Shown: positions 24,335 to 35,512, counted from the first letter of the stretch. The stretch is 64,000 bases of DNA from Hermatobates lingyangjiaoensis (GCA_026182355.1 JAPFBL010000002.1:2604001-2668000), one strand, 5' to 3'. Notes: generated by a model not told the origin, from the letters alone. A program made the numbers and translations.

Positions 24335-25665
24335 AATATTACATTAAACATGACAAATATTAGGTACTACCCATAGTAATATGAGAACCTTTGGATGAAT
24401 GATTTTATTAATAAAGAACAATATACCTCTTAGATGAACGAATCAAGAAAATCAGCTCTAAGACGTTGATATCGAACAGTTATCTTTGAAGATCTTTGAA
24501 TTTTGAAGATGGTACTCCAGTTTGCCTTTATTAGTCTTTTCATCTGTTCTACCTCCATTATGTAAAGGATATTAAACGTCCCTCTTAGATATTTTTATTA
24601 AGAAAGAGATGATTTTCCTCTTTAAGAAATCAAAATGCCACAATGAAAGGTAAAATGTTCAAAAAAAATAATAAAATGAAATATTATTAAGTTGGCTTTA
24701 ATACATTGCCAGATACAATGCTTCCATAGAATACTTTACGATGGTGTGAAAGTGATCACAAATCATTTTGTGATTTGTAAGCATCCTGCTTTCAAGAAAG
24801 GCACTGTGACACTATACTGTTGACTTAAAATTAATAATAATAGATCAAGTGAAATTAAGTCAACTTTAATTTTGTGTACGAGGACATAGAGAATAAAAAG
24901 AGAGTAAGACAGATTGAAAAAGTTTGAACTACATAATTTTTCTGTTGCCTAAAGCCTTTGTACAACACCCCAACTCCTTCAAGGATGCAATTGTGGAATG
25001 GATAAAGAATGCAGCAGATAGAAAGTGACCAGAACAGCGAAGTTTAATATTGTCTAAAAACCTCATTGGAACTGAACATCAATTTCAAACGAAAATTATA
25101 GATCTTTAAATGAAATACTTAATTTACAAGATAATTGTATTAAGCTGCAATTAACTTCATACGAAAAATACAGACTGTCTGAAACGGGCAGAAACCTTTT
25201 AACACATTCAATGTCAATGAGATGCATACCGTTTAAGAGAGTCATAATTTTAGGTAAATCTTACTTGAATAGAAGTGAGACATACTTCTCTACGAACAAT
25301 TAAGAATGTGCATTAAATAACTTAAACTCTGAAGTTAAGTTTAGAAAAGAGAAAGAGATCCACAATACGACAGATATACCGTAGTGCGAACCATTCCGTT
25401 GAGATTCAAGCCCTCTTATAATAATCCTATGTCCGATTGTTCTAGATTAATGCTTTTAAATTTGTTATAACTGAAAAACATTAGTTATAGTTGCATCAAA
25501 ACAAATGAAAATATTGATAATGTATAAAGTTTGTATTGCGTCTACACGATAGCCATTTCAAAATTACAAAAACTCAATTGTTATGTTCCTTTATAGCAAA
25601 GATCAGTGTAGGCTACTCCCATCTTTAAACCGATGAAACCGAATGTTTATTTGAATGTGATAAAA
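24335..25665. repeat. Diverged dispersed repeat, copy B part 1
   Basis: Two parts recur elsewhere. 24335-24490 resembles 15.69-15.82 kb. 24955-25010 (ACACCCCAACTCCTTCAAGG, then GGAATGGATAAAG) and 25525-25600 (TCTACACGATAGC) resemble 63.32-63.36 and 63.94-63.99 kb, in the same order and at broadly similar spacing. An old transposon over 1 kb long is a reasonable explanation. I could not identify its class. Confidence 0.45.
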
Positions 25666-25789
25666 GGGATTTGGAAACGTTTAAACCATAAAAGCAACGA
25701 ATCTGTCATATTTTTTAAGGTGTTTTCTAAAGTGTGATTGATAGTTGTCTAAAGAAAGTATTTTGATGAATTTACATGTCATACTCATT

Positions 25790-26193
25790 AACAAATCTCA
25801 ATGTCAGACATGTAGTTCTTGTTTGTTTAAGAACATTATTGTTTTTTGACAATATTGACGCATTATGGGGAACTCCCTTTTTCATTCATTATGAGAAAGA
25901 AATTATTTATTTACTTCTTCGGGGATTTAAAAAAAACTTGGAATTTCATATTAGGTATTATCTTTCTACGAATATTTCATAGACTTAAAATATTGGATGA
26001 GTAATATTACATTAAAAATGACGACTATTAAGTTATAACCTGTAATAACATGAGAATTTTTAGGTAAATGTTTACTTCATAAAACACAAGATACCTATCA
26101 GAAGAGTGAATCAAAAGAATAAGTTTTAAAAATTTTAGTTAACAAAGTAGAAAAGTCTTTAAATGTGAAGAGAATCACTCTGGGCTGCTTTCA
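25790..26193. repeat. Diverged dispersed repeat, copy B part 2
   Basis: Homologous by eye to 15490-15875 and sharing GAATCACTCTGGGCTG near its end. It lies ~120 bases after the part matching the end of the window, so the two parts may belong to one element. Confidence 0.55.
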
Positions 26194-26194
26194 A

Positions 26195-28330
26195 TAAATA
26201 AAGAGATTTTGAAAGTACTAGTTAAGAGAAATAGTAATAGAACAACCGTAGAATGGATTAATGATACTAAAACTATGAATAAATAGTGTAGAATGGCACT
26301 ATAATTACTATAGCAATAGTAATCTTCCTTTAGTATTAAGTTTAATGAGAGGCCATTGTTTTTAAGAAAGTTGCTAGCCTGGGAGACGAAGGCAGACCAT
26401 GATAAGGGTTGTCCTGGTGACGACAGGTCCGCCCATCGGTATCTCCCGCTCTATCTTGAACAGATGCTGCTCTGCTGATAATGAGGCTTAACAATCAGTT
26501 CTACTTTATCTCATCTACATGTTAGTGAACTCATTCTTAATGATTGCCAACTCGTGACTCATCTCGGGATATGGGTCTTATGATCAACCACAGATAGTCT
26601 TCTCTGGTATTTATGTGAACAACTTCCGAGATAGATTATCTCAACAATTTGACTCAGGAATGGACTTGGAGAAAAATAACAATCAACCTTATAGAATAAG
26701 GGTCAGCCACCTTTGAATAACAAACTTAACAAGCATACTCGTCTTTAAATACGTGTGTTGAACACTCGAAGGCCAAAGAGGTCGGTAACAGATTGAGTTG
26801 ACTGTTCCAATTCCATCAAACATTAACTACTTCTGCACTGCCTTATTCAGAACTTATATTTCTCAAGTATTGTAATTATATCATAATTATTTTCTTTTTG
26901 TTAGTTAGTGTTATATCCATTTGTAACTACATTTCACTTTCAAGTAAAAATATATAAAATTATATTTTTTTAAAATTTTACAATATTGCACTCCTTTCTC
27001 CCAAAAGTCGTTTTTTTTTCAACTCATTCTTTGAAAATTGTGTATACTTTGGATGTAATTTTAGTTTTTACTTGCAAATATTTAAACCTACCAAGTATAA
27101 ATAAGCTCCCTACACACACTGGGATGTTTACCTGACACACCAATAACTCTAAAATTAAATTTTATAACTCATTTAGTACAAATCTAAATATTATAGTGGT
27201 CCGTTAATAATCTTAGCAATACCCTAATCACAGTCTTGTTGAGTGGGTGGAGAGCAGTCTCGAAATCGTTCTATTGAAGGGTGATTAATAAGGGTTGTTA
27301 TTCTCTACCTGGCTAATCGAACTTGATCTGCTTTCTACCTGTGAAATGGAACCTGGCATGTTATTTAATATCTTAGGCATTCCTGCTGTACTCCCTCATG
27401 GATATTACTGATGGATAATGATTACTGATCCAATCCTGAATTAAACACATTATACTAATTTTAAATGGAAATTATTTCTTCCCTTACTGATGATTTTTTT
27501 CCATTTATTGATAAAATATCATAGTTCAAAAATATCTATAACAAAATGTTATCTCCCTGATACATTTCTCAATCTGCTCTGAAAGTTTTAATGAGCTCCT
27601 GCCGGCCAAATACTTCAGAATCCTTGTAGACAAAGAAGTCGTAATAGTACCAATATATAAGTTTTAATGTGGTATCACTAAAGCTTATCGGGTTTCTCAG
27701 ATCGCCAGGAAACATGAATAGTCAAATATTAGATTGGTATATTTAGCTTAGAGTCTTTTTTTGCATTGCTATTTCTCATTACCAAATTGAGCATCATTGG
27801 ATTTTTGTATTAAACTGTTAACTATTTTTAAAACTATTGCACTTGAAAATATTATTAAAATCCTACCAAAATAATTATGTCACTAGTTATTATTTATCAA
27901 AGATTGTTTAGTGCAATAAATATTCTGGAGCTAGAGTTCGCAGAGCGATTACTATTTGATATTCCTGCGGGCATTATATTTGGTAAGTTTTCTTGTAGGT
28001 TGAAATCTATATTGACATCAAGAAAAATAAGCCCTTCTAAATTCTCTCAGGAATGGGTGTGGATGGCATGTTTCCCCTGTTTCAATAAATATAGTCATTA
28101 ATTCTAATGGTTTCTTCTTATGGCTCATTCGTAAACTGGAATCGACGTCAAATAATTGCACAAACGCATTCCTAGTTTATAGTTTTAACGATATCTAGAA
28201 ATTAATCTGTTTATATCAACGAATATTTCCCTGGTGTGGACTTGTTTTAGTTGTATTTGCTTGCTTGGCTTTGTTGTGTTACAAGTGTTCACTAGCTCTA
28301 TTTTATTGGTATCAATTGATATTCTGATCA
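26195..28330. other. Intergenic, nothing firm
   Basis: Mixed sequence with a slightly GC-richer patch at 26360-26500. Downstream (minus-strand 3') continuation of the PLE fossil at 28.3-28.7 kb may extend into 27.6-28.3 kb, but frames are too broken to read. Confidence 0.35.
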
Positions 28331-28690
28331 AAACGGTTTTGACAGTTTCATGGATATATCTTTAAATAAGCCTCGAATCTTCTCATTTCTTCTTTTGGTG
28401 ATTTTATTAATGAGTTCGTTTACATTTGACTTGAGTTGAGAAGTAGGGTTTCATCTTCTTAATTGGTAGAGTCCATAACAGATGACCAGTTTATAATCAT
28501 GGCTCATTACTACATATGTTTCAGTTATCAGCTTTTGCTGTTACTAAATCAAGATGTTCTCTAAGTTGCTTCACAGCTTCTCGGAGTTCTTTCGTTAGTA
28601 GTGAACTACTCTTAGAACCCTCTTTGTTTGGCAGCTTCAACTCAAAATGAATTTTTTCAACCAAAATAAACTTGGATCAGTGTGGCAAGA
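28330..28690 (-). pseudogene. Penelope-like reverse transcriptase, N-terminal region fossil
   Basis: The minus-strand translation gives KELREAVKQLREHLD followed by LVTAKADN. After a stop and frame shift it gives TYVVMSHDY. This resembles the PLE segment preceding the RT core, where a helix rich in L/K/E leads to KADKG, then VVM and a D-Y pair. The reading continues with QLKSNVNELINKI. Multiple stops and frameshifts make it a fossil. The assignment is by motif and has moderate certainty. Confidence 0.55.
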
Positions 28691-28694
28691 TTAT

Positions 28695-29700
28695 GCTGTT
28701 CAAGGTTTAAGAATTCAATTCTATAGAACATCAAGTTGGATTTTCTTATGTAGAGGGTCTAATTGGGTTTATACTCGTAATAATACTTAGTGCCTAAAAA
28801 GGATAGTTCTTTTTGTTTAACACGTAGTTCATTCTTGAATAACTAAACACATTTTGCGACACCACTATATATCTATATCTAGATCATTCCTCTAAGTATG
28901 TCCAACTTTTTTTGTCATACGGGATGATATGTATGTTTTGTAAATAAAGATCAGTATATCATCTTTTAGTTTCGGATCGTCAGGCTTGTTAAATGTATCT
29001 CTTTCTGGTCATTCGTTTCCTGAAGTAACCGTCTTGATTTTTCTTTATTCTTATGACATTCATAAGCCAAGAGTTTTCACCTATTCCTTTAAACTATTCC
29101 TAAAATCAGTTACCTAGCGTTTAAGATGAACAAATTTATTAATCACAAAATCTGATTACCATAGTTCACCGTGTCTCTTATGAACTGCTATTTCTATTAA
29201 CAACACCTTAAGGCATTTCTCAATTTTTTCTTTTAATCATTGACTGCTCTGGTTCCCACTTCAGTCTTTCTGACCTAAATTTGCCCTTAATAATAGCGCA
29301 CTTGAGGTAGCTGTTTCTCGTGATGAACAAATATCTTTATTTTTTCTCAACTTCTTTTCCTGTTTCTATATACTCCCTATAATCCAAAAATATTTCCAAA
29401 TGCATGACTCTCAACCTTGTTGAAGGTTGAAGCTATCGTTGTCATGCTGAAAAAAGTTTGCCTTAGTTTACTACTCCTTATAGTTTCCTGTTTTACTGGT
29501 AACCCTCTTACTGCAAAGATACTCAATAATGCAAACTCAATAATGTTTCTCTTCTCCGAACTAATAATCTCTCCTTGTGGTTACAATGGTTGTCACTTCC
29601 CTTTATGCTTCTATAAACCGCCCTGAGAGTTTAGATGTTTTGCGACATTTCTTTCGATGTAGAACTTTTTCACTTTTCCCTTTCACCAATTTCCTCATTA
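28695..29700. other. Intergenic, possibly PLE-derived
   Basis: Pyrimidine-rich on the + strand. No frame is readable and no element end was seen. Confidence 0.3.
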
Positions 29701-29709
29701 GCCTGGCTA

Positions 29710-29776
29710 ATAATAACACACACTCTGTAAGCGTGTTTCCTTACTCTGTGTGTTACTCTTCTTGAATTTCGAACTC

Positions 29777-29819
<43 letters not shown>
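29710..29819. repeat. PLE-related terminal repeat module plus (TA)n
   Basis: GTAAGCGTGTTTCCTTACTC, then GTGTGTTACTCTTCTTGAAT, then CGAACTCG followed by ~40 bases of TA. The same module ends in TA runs at 30.81-30.90, 37.26-37.37 and 57.82-57.88 kb and occurs inverted at 30.75 and 47.64 kb. It is the outer end of one hammerhead-bearing family. Confidence 0.8.
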
Positions 29820-29820
<1 letters not shown>

Positions 29821-29886
29821 TCGTATATATAACTTTAAATTACACAAAGCACGACACAGAAAAGAGAATTCAAAGAAAACTTACAG

Positions 29887-29924
29887 AATTCAATATTTCG
29901 AACTGTTGTTCGTCATCAGGAGAG
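29887..29924 (-). ncRNA. Hammerhead-like ribozyme motif (CUGAUGA/AUAU type)
   Basis: Minus strand: CTGATGA, extra C, hairpin GAAC-AACA-GTTC, GAA, self-complementary ATAT, then T and GAATTC. Stem II is a perfect 4-bp hairpin. Stem I pairing with the upstream CTCTC is limited to the first two bases, so activity is doubtful. Its place downstream of the PLE endonuclease frame matches where PLE hammerheads are known to lie. Confidence 0.55.
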
Positions 29925-30245
29925 TAGACTAGAAGAGAGGACGAAGTGAGAGAGATCTCCCCACGTCGAAGAACGGAGCGCGAATGAAGAAATAAAGAGT
30001 AAACCGAAGAGAGCAGCACTAGCGTAAAAAAGGAGCTAGGCACTAAACGTCGGAGAACGGAGAAAGCAAAAACAATAGATAAAATTATAAAATTAAAAAT
30101 TATAAATTAAAAATTATAAATTAAAAATTATAAATTGAAAATTATAAAAAGGAAATAATAAAAAAATATATATATAATAAAAAAGGAAAAAAAATATATA
30201 TATATGAATATATAAGTTAAAAATAAAAGGAAAAACAAATAAAAG

Positions 30246-30475
30246 TTAACGCTTCTGATTTAAACCGGGATCTGATCGGGCCCCCAATAACCATATGTGG
30301 GCCTCCTCAGACGCTCTTAATGTCAAACTACGGTCATCAGTGGTCACTAGCTTAATGATTTGAACAGTAAAGCAGTTATTAAAAGAAAGGTTATGGCTGT
30401 TGGTATGGATAGCTACAGGAAGCTGTTTGCGCTGACCGACCGAAGCTCTATGGTTGTTCAAACGCTCTATATATA
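30246..30475 (-). CDS. Partial PLE GIY-YIG endonuclease C-terminal domain
   Basis: About 73 codons are uninterrupted before the stop. The visible line-up is HRASVG, then LPVAIHTNSHNLSF, then a hydrophobic strand (FTVQII), then RASEEAHIWLLG, and finally DPGLNQKR. This parallels the end of PLE GIY-YIG endonucleases: a PVA-x-H...H strand, a helix with a conserved Glu near an Arg, and a closing P-x-GLN. Upstream the frame runs into a TA microsatellite (read as alternating Ile/Tyr), so the YIG motif and the reverse transcriptase are absent. Lack of stops suggests a fairly recent insertion. The product alone would not be functional. Confidence 0.7.
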
Positions 30476-30485
30476 TATATATATA

Positions 30486-30706
30486 TAAACAAGACTTCAC
30501 ATAAACACGTGAAATAACAATCAATGATTAAACCACAATATGAAATTGGGGAAAAAGAATAAGATCTTTCAACCGTAACAAGCGGTCATCGTAAGAGTCA
30601 AAAACCCAGTTGGATATTCGTGACTCTGACGAAGACCGCTTGTTACGGTTGAAAGATATTTGTCTTTTTTCTCCATTTCATATTGTGGTTTGATCATATA
30701 TATATT
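30486..30706. mobile_element. Foldback element, GAUC-family hammerhead pair
   Basis: A palindrome flanked by (TA)n. The left arm runs from AACAAGACTTCACATAAACA through GATTAAACCACAATATG to the reversed hammerhead core; the right arm repeats it in inverse and ends TTGTGGTTTGATCATA. The left-arm core has several substitutions. The right arm keeps CTGACGA, the GACCG/CGGTT hairpin and GAAAGAT, but its stem III palindrome is mutated (AGATAT). Confidence 0.75.
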
Positions 30707-30746
30707 TCACTTAATAAAACGAAACACGACCCAAACTGGACACAAT

Positions 30747-30865
30747 ACGAGTTCAAAATTCAAGAAGAGTAACACACAGAGTAAGGAAACACACTTACAG
30801 ACTCAAATTTGAATCTATAAGTGTGTTTCCTTACTCTGTGTGTTACTCTTCTTGAATTTGGACTC

Positions 30866-30868
<3 letters not shown>
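30747..30868. repeat. Foldback of the GTGTGTTACTC-family terminal repeat
   Basis: 30747-30807 and 30810-30868 are near-perfect inverse copies of the terminal module (GAGTTCAAAATTCAAGAAGA ... ACACACTTACAGACTCAAAT), joined at a central CAAATTTG. The hammerhead core normally lying inside this family is missing; the element is just two outer ends head to head, followed by a TA run. Confidence 0.85.
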
Positions 30869-30901
<33 letters not shown>

Positions 30902-31095
30902 ATTAATTTACCACAATGAAAACAATTTTTGAAACAATGCTCTAAGGCCTTTCGTTAACACATCTTCAGAGAGCAAGTGAACTAAAAAAAAATAAATACT
31001 TGTTAACTTGGCTGATTGAAAAAAATATATATAGTATAAATATATACTCCTGCAGAGTCACTGCCCTGCCTTCCTGCGGGACTCTTCGCTCTTCA

Positions 31096-31133
31096 CACCT
31101 CCTGACGACGACGATGGTCGAAATATCGATGTG
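31096..31133 (+). ncRNA. Hammerhead-like ribozyme motif (C17 type)
   Basis: CACCTC (stem I 5'), CTGACGA, extra C, hairpin GAC-GATG-GTC, GAA, self-complementary ATAT, C at the cleavage position, then GATGTG. Stem I pairs at 5 of 6 positions (only C/T in the third is unpaired). The potential cleavage nucleotide is C, the preferred one for hammerheads. This is among the most canonical copies in the window. A TA microsatellite follows 85 bases later at 31217. Confidence 0.6.
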
Positions 31134-31139
31134 AGTTAT

Positions 31140-31214
31140 GTCTGTGCCTTTCTGTGTGTTTCCTTCGTTTTGAATTTATTTTATTTAAAAAAGTCCGCTG
31201 GACCGTTTCTTTTA

Positions 31215-31245
<31 letters not shown>

Positions 31246-32985
31246 GCGTGAATAATGTGTGTGTGGCGTAAGACTGAATTAGAATGAGTGACAAGTGGGA
31301 ACCACCCTCGATGGTACAATTCTTATTAGTCCCACTGCTTCAGGGATAAACATGCTCACACAATTTATCATACTACAAATAAATTATCATTATTATTAAT
31401 ATTCATCTTCCTATTAAATACGTTTAGCATATTTCTCAAAATAACTACAACAGATTTAACGATTCCATAAGAATCTAAGTGATCAATAATCAATATTAAA
31501 ACTGTTGACTTTAAATAAATACCCGAGCTGAATTTGTGGCATAACTTTATAATTGCACACTTTTCTTCACTGCATAATTAATTAATGCCAAAATTAAAAT
31601 TAGTCATGGAAAATGATATCTAAAATTATCAATAAACATATTTATTCATATTAGTTCAACATATTTGTTGACCACAAAATACCTCAGACTGATTGAAAAA
31701 TCAGGAATACTCCAGAAACAGTAACCTGTTTGTTGGCATATTATTGAGAATGGTACAGAATTTACTATTTGTAAATTACTTAAAAATCAATAAAATGCGT
31801 AACCTAATTAAATACGAGTATGTAGATATTCATTTACCTACTGATGATTGTGTAATATTTATCCTTATGGACTACAATGTCTATGAACAAGAGGCATTGA
31901 GGACTGTTTGATCTCTCCTTTCACTTACCTCTGCGGCTATTATTGATTGCTTTCCGGTCTGAATTTCGTATTTAATAATATTGCCCGTGATAAAGGCCTT
32001 TCTCGAGATGACATCAATGTCTCTATTCCTTCCCTTACCTATTTCTGTAATTTCTATTTACTTTCTAATATTCATAAACCTTTCTAAATGCTTTATTCTC
32101 CACTATCAAGAAGATCCTTTGTTTACAGCTATGCTTGTAATACCGAAAGACTTTTGGACTTTTTGAATACTTCTTACAATCGTTTGTTTGTTCCTATACC
32201 TTTACAGTAATCTTTCTCAACCCAACAACTCAACTTCTTCTCTTGGTTAGAATGTACACCACTTCTCCCTGTACTCTCAGAGACCTCTATTCTTAGGCAT
32301 AATTTGGAAGTTTCGTGATATTTTTTGGTTTACAGAGTTCCTTCGCTCAGTCCCTCCACTAATTTTTTCCACAACCTGGCTGATTTTGTCCGCTAACATA
32401 ATGCATATCAATACCCCCTTTCGTGTTAAGAGGGCTATCCCGAGATCATTTTCAATTGGTACGAGAATATATATCAAACTTTTAGTAATCTCAAAGAACG
32501 TAGATTCTAATTTAACCAGTTGGAATCCAAAAATTCAAAAAATTGTCCCTAATTTAACCAAAGTCACGTCATTTCAGCCGATACACTTCAGTAGTCTGTT
32601 AGCGGTACAATTTTCTTAAGTCTACTTTTTTTCCTGGTCTTCATAAACTTGGCACTGTTATTTTACTGTTCTTTCTTATATTCTATTTTTTTCTCTTCTA
32701 TTTTTAATGAGTCTCCTTCTATAACATACCGAAAATGTCCCAGTCTTGTTTGCATTTTTTCTCTTATTTCACCAAATCCTTTGAATAATGCTAAAATCAT
32801 GAAACAGTGTACGCTGTATAGATTTCTATTTGCATTGTTACCAAGCACAGATTTTTATATTAGTTCCATCTTTAACAATGATACTTCCCAATATCTTTTC
32901 AAACATCCTGAAAATCAAGCAACTGCTTCTACAGATAGAATTCAGCTGATCCTTTTTGATATTGATTTGGCTTCCTCTATATTGA
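31140..32985. other. Intergenic, open frames without recognised domains
   Basis: Holds a TA run at 31217-31244 and several low-complexity frames, the longest 117 codons at 32649-33002. Their composition (S, F, L, I rich) and overlap with opposite-strand frames give no credible protein. Possibly a decayed retroelement interior. Confidence 0.35.
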
Positions 32986-32990
32986 ATCTT

Positions 32991-33226
32991 GGTATAAATT
33001 GATGACGGGCTTTTGTCAGCCAGTTTTAACCTAAACTATATAGCCAGTTAACCTACATAGAACGAATCAAATTTGGTACACTCCAAACGGTAGATACAGT
33101 TTTTGGATGGTATAAATTGATGACGGGCTTTTGTCAGCCAGTTTTAACCTAAACTATATAGCCAGTTAACCTACATAGAACGAATCAAATTTGGTACACT
33201 CCAAACGGTAGATACAGTTTTTGGAT
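32991..33226 (+). repeat. Perfect 118-bp tandem duplication
   Basis: 32991-33108 and 33109-33226 are identical base for base as read. Each copy runs from GGTATAAATTGATGACGGGC to GTAGATACAGTTTTTGGAT. The second copy ends two bases before a foldback element starts. Complete identity amid otherwise decayed DNA implies a very recent duplication or an assembly artefact. Confidence 0.95.
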
Positions 33227-33228
33227 AA

Positions 33229-33425
33229 AGTGATCAAACCACAATATGAAATGGGGAAAAAAGACTAAGATCTTTCAACCGTAACAAGTTGTCTTCGTCA
33301 GAGTCACAACCCAACTGAAAGTTGTGCAGTGTTTCAGTTGGCTTGTGACTCTGACGAAGACTGCTTGTTACGGTTGAAAGATCTGAGTCTTTTTTCCCCA
33401 TTTCATATTGTAGTTCGATCATATA
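33229..33425. mobile_element. Foldback element, GAUC-family hammerhead pair
   Basis: The left arm runs from TGATCAAACCACAATATGAA to CACAACCCAACTGAAA; the right arm mirrors it and ends CATTTCATATTGTAGTTCGA. A short spacer (GTTGTGCAGTG region) lies at the centre. Both arms carry CUGACGA cores. It sits directly after the 118-bp duplication. Confidence 0.85.
33347..33389 (+). ncRNA. Hammerhead-like motif, probably inactive (G at cleavage site)
   Basis: GACT, CTGACGA, A, hairpin, GAA, AGATCT, then G, AGTC. It matches the family consensus except that the base expected at the cleavage position is G, which hammerheads do not tolerate. The mutation makes this copy a natural predicted-negative. Confidence 0.5.
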
Positions 33426-33485
33426 TATTCACGTTTATTCACGTCTCCGCTCCTGTGTCTCTTTTCCTTTTTCTTCTTGCATCTC

Positions 33486-33517
33486 CTGAAGACGGCAAGG
33501 CAGCCGAAATTATCTAG
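33486..33517 (+). ncRNA. Hammerhead-like core, partial
   Basis: CTGAAGA, extra C, hairpin GGC-AAGGCA-GCC, then GAAATTATCTAG. The hairpin is perfect, but the palindromic stem III tract and stem I partner are not convincing. A decayed relative lies at 47295-47330 on the same strand. Confidence 0.35.
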
Positions 33518-33552
33518 AATCGTGAGTACTAATTCTTTCTTTTTTGTTCTCC

Positions 33553-33701
33553 AACTCTGGGTTGGGTTTTTGACTCTAACGATGACCGCTTGTTACGGTT
33601 GAAAGATCTTAGTCTTGTTTTCCCATTTCTTATTGTGGTTTGATCATTCACTGGTATTTCACGTGTTTATGTGAAATCTATATATATATATATATATATA
33701 T
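33553..33701 (+). repeat. Half foldback (single arm) of the GAUC family, ending in (TA)n
   Basis: Only the right-arm sequence is present: GGTTGGGTTTTTGACTC, a core mutated to CTAACGA, GAAAGATCTTAGTC, and the outer tail TTTCACGTGTTTATGTGAAA followed by a TA run. A solo arm shows the unit repeat of which the foldbacks are inverted dimers. Confidence 0.8.
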
Positions 33702-34011
33702 AACAGAAATAATTAAACGTTCAGATTATTGAAATAGTTATGATTACTATTTTATTTTGGCTTCTTCAAGCGTCTGTGTTTAAGCCATATATTTGTCTTC
33801 TTTACGTTTAAGCCATATTTAATAAGTGTTTAAGCCTATTTTAATGAAGTTTAATAAAGGAAAAACTTGGTTACCAGCAGACTAAGAGGTGTTGCTCTAA
33901 CTAGTGCTGCCAGCTCATTGTCAATTCCCTTTAATCTACTCACCTTACGTACCCCAAATCCAGGTCAATATTTACATCATAGAGGTCACGGCAAATTGTC
34001 TCATGTATTAA

Positions 34012-34210
34012 AACTTATAAGCATTTTACTGAATTAGACCTACGACTGACATGATGACACTAGCGGTGAGGTCAGTAGTGAAGTGTTCGTTCGTGGTACC
34101 ATTCGTGAAGACCCGACCGTCGTGTATGCTTTGCGAACGGAATTCATTTACCCTCACTTCTAGTGTCCTCATGTCGGTCGCCGGTCTAGATTCAGTAAAA
34201 TGTTATAACT
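34012..34210. repeat. Foldback element with ~85-bp arms
   Basis: The left arm contains CATTTTACTGAATTAGACC and GACATGATGACACTAG. The right arm in reverse complement contains CATTTTACTGAATCTAGACC and GACATGAGGACACTAG. The arms then diverge toward a ~40-base centre that is GC-richer than its surroundings. It has no resemblance to the hammerhead families, so it is a separate MITE-like foldback. Confidence 0.75.
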
Positions 34211-34481
34211 AATCTAAACTGATTAGGTAGAATTGAAATTAGTATCTTAGTTTAAAAAAAGACATATATAAATACTGAGGGTAAACAATTACCCATTGAT
34301 AATGATAATCCACCAGGCTTAGTTTAATAAACTGACTGCAATCGAGACAGTTGGTGATATTTTACCAGTTCCTTATGAAGGAAATTTAAGAGGTCCGGCA
34401 CAGATATATTAGTAAAAGGAAAACTTATATCAAAACTAATTGATCATCTATTTTTGTTAATATTATTGACAATAATTTTTA

Positions 34482-34551
34482 CTTATTATTATTAATAATA
34501 ATAATATTATTAATATAATAATAATTATTATTATTATATTTATTATTATTG
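34482..34551. repeat. ATT/AAT simple repeat, palindromic
   Basis: Alternating ATT and AAT units that can fold on themselves. Simple low-complexity DNA. Confidence 0.9.
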
Positions 34552-35510
34552 ACCCATTAATTTACTTATTAAATTTTTATAAAGCTTTCTGAAATAGGGG
34601 TTTTATTTACAAGAACATTTTTCTACATAATAGTTTTTTCTTGCTTTTTGAAGTACTTTTCTCATTCCGTTCCTCAGTATAACATTATGTCACCTTTGTC
34701 CTACAACCATCAATTCATCGTGAAACTCTGATGAGGACCTTTCGTCATCAGAAGGTTTTAGTCTTATTTCACAATATCTTACTGCGGTTGTCTTCTAGAC
34801 GTTGATCTGTATATGTAAACAACAACTCGTCACCACAATAAAGGAAATAAAGAGAGTAGTTGGTTAGTCCTTTGGATTAGCATTCTTTATAATAGACTAG
34901 AAAATAATGCCTATTATGTACTTTTTTAGGGCAATAAATGATTCCAATATAAGAATTAAGTTTCATTGAAAAGAAGATTACACGTTATTTATGTTTTATA
35001 AAAAGAATTGACTAAAAGGGGAGAAGGTTTGGTGATACTATGTATAGTGGAGTTCTTGCAGCTATGACGCAACCGGACATGAGAATCCCATTCTAGGAAC
35101 CACCTTCATGACGGTCTATTCAATGAATCACTTCTGGGTAAGTGAGTCAGTTTCAAGTGACTGCCGCCAGGGTCGCCACTCACCAGCATTCTTCCATTCA
35201 TTTCAAATTTTAGGACAATATAAATAAATATGTCTACTTTTACTTAATTTGGTTTATGCTTCATACCAGTATTATATTAACAGACACAGCCTTCCATTCG
35301 AAAGAAAGCTGTAATATATAAATAATTCTCGAGTTTTGTTAGGTATATAAATTAAAGTGACATTTTTTTATATATATCTAACCAGAACAAGAAATAACAC
35401 ATAGAAACAACAAAACAACTACTTTAAAAATGTCAATCTCGTCGTCATCAGTAAAAGAAGAAGAAGAAGTATATCTTGAAAAGTTATATTAATGGACAGT
35501 GTCATATTTC

Positions 35511-35512
<2 letters not shown>

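Larger units (their letters stand above)
29820..30475 (-). mobile_element. Penelope-like element, 5'-truncated 3' end
   Basis: On the minus strand, an open endonuclease tail (30475-30246) is followed by its stop, an AT-rich untranslated stretch of AAATTATAAATTAAA-type repeats (30070-30240), and a GC-richer segment (29925-30060). A hammerhead-like motif (29924-29887) and a TA microsatellite follow. The upstream end stops abruptly at another TA run at 30467-30486. Truncated 5' ends, a GIY-YIG domain and a ribozyme motif in the terminal region are all known PLE traits. Confidence 0.7.

Noticed and set aside
24955..25060. A DWPEQ-like reading as a Tc1/mariner transposase catalytic region
   Set aside because: The match is a few residues in a stop-filled frame and does not continue into the expected SPDLNPIE motif.
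29778..31244. CRISPR-like array suggested by repeated modules and spacers
   Set aside because: The repeats are inverted, variable in length, and flanked by microsatellites in eukaryotic DNA. They are transposable elements.
32649..33002. 117-codon + strand frame
   Set aside because: Low-complexity S/F/L/I composition, a weak start and an overlapping minus-strand frame. The end runs into the tandem duplication. No family recognised.
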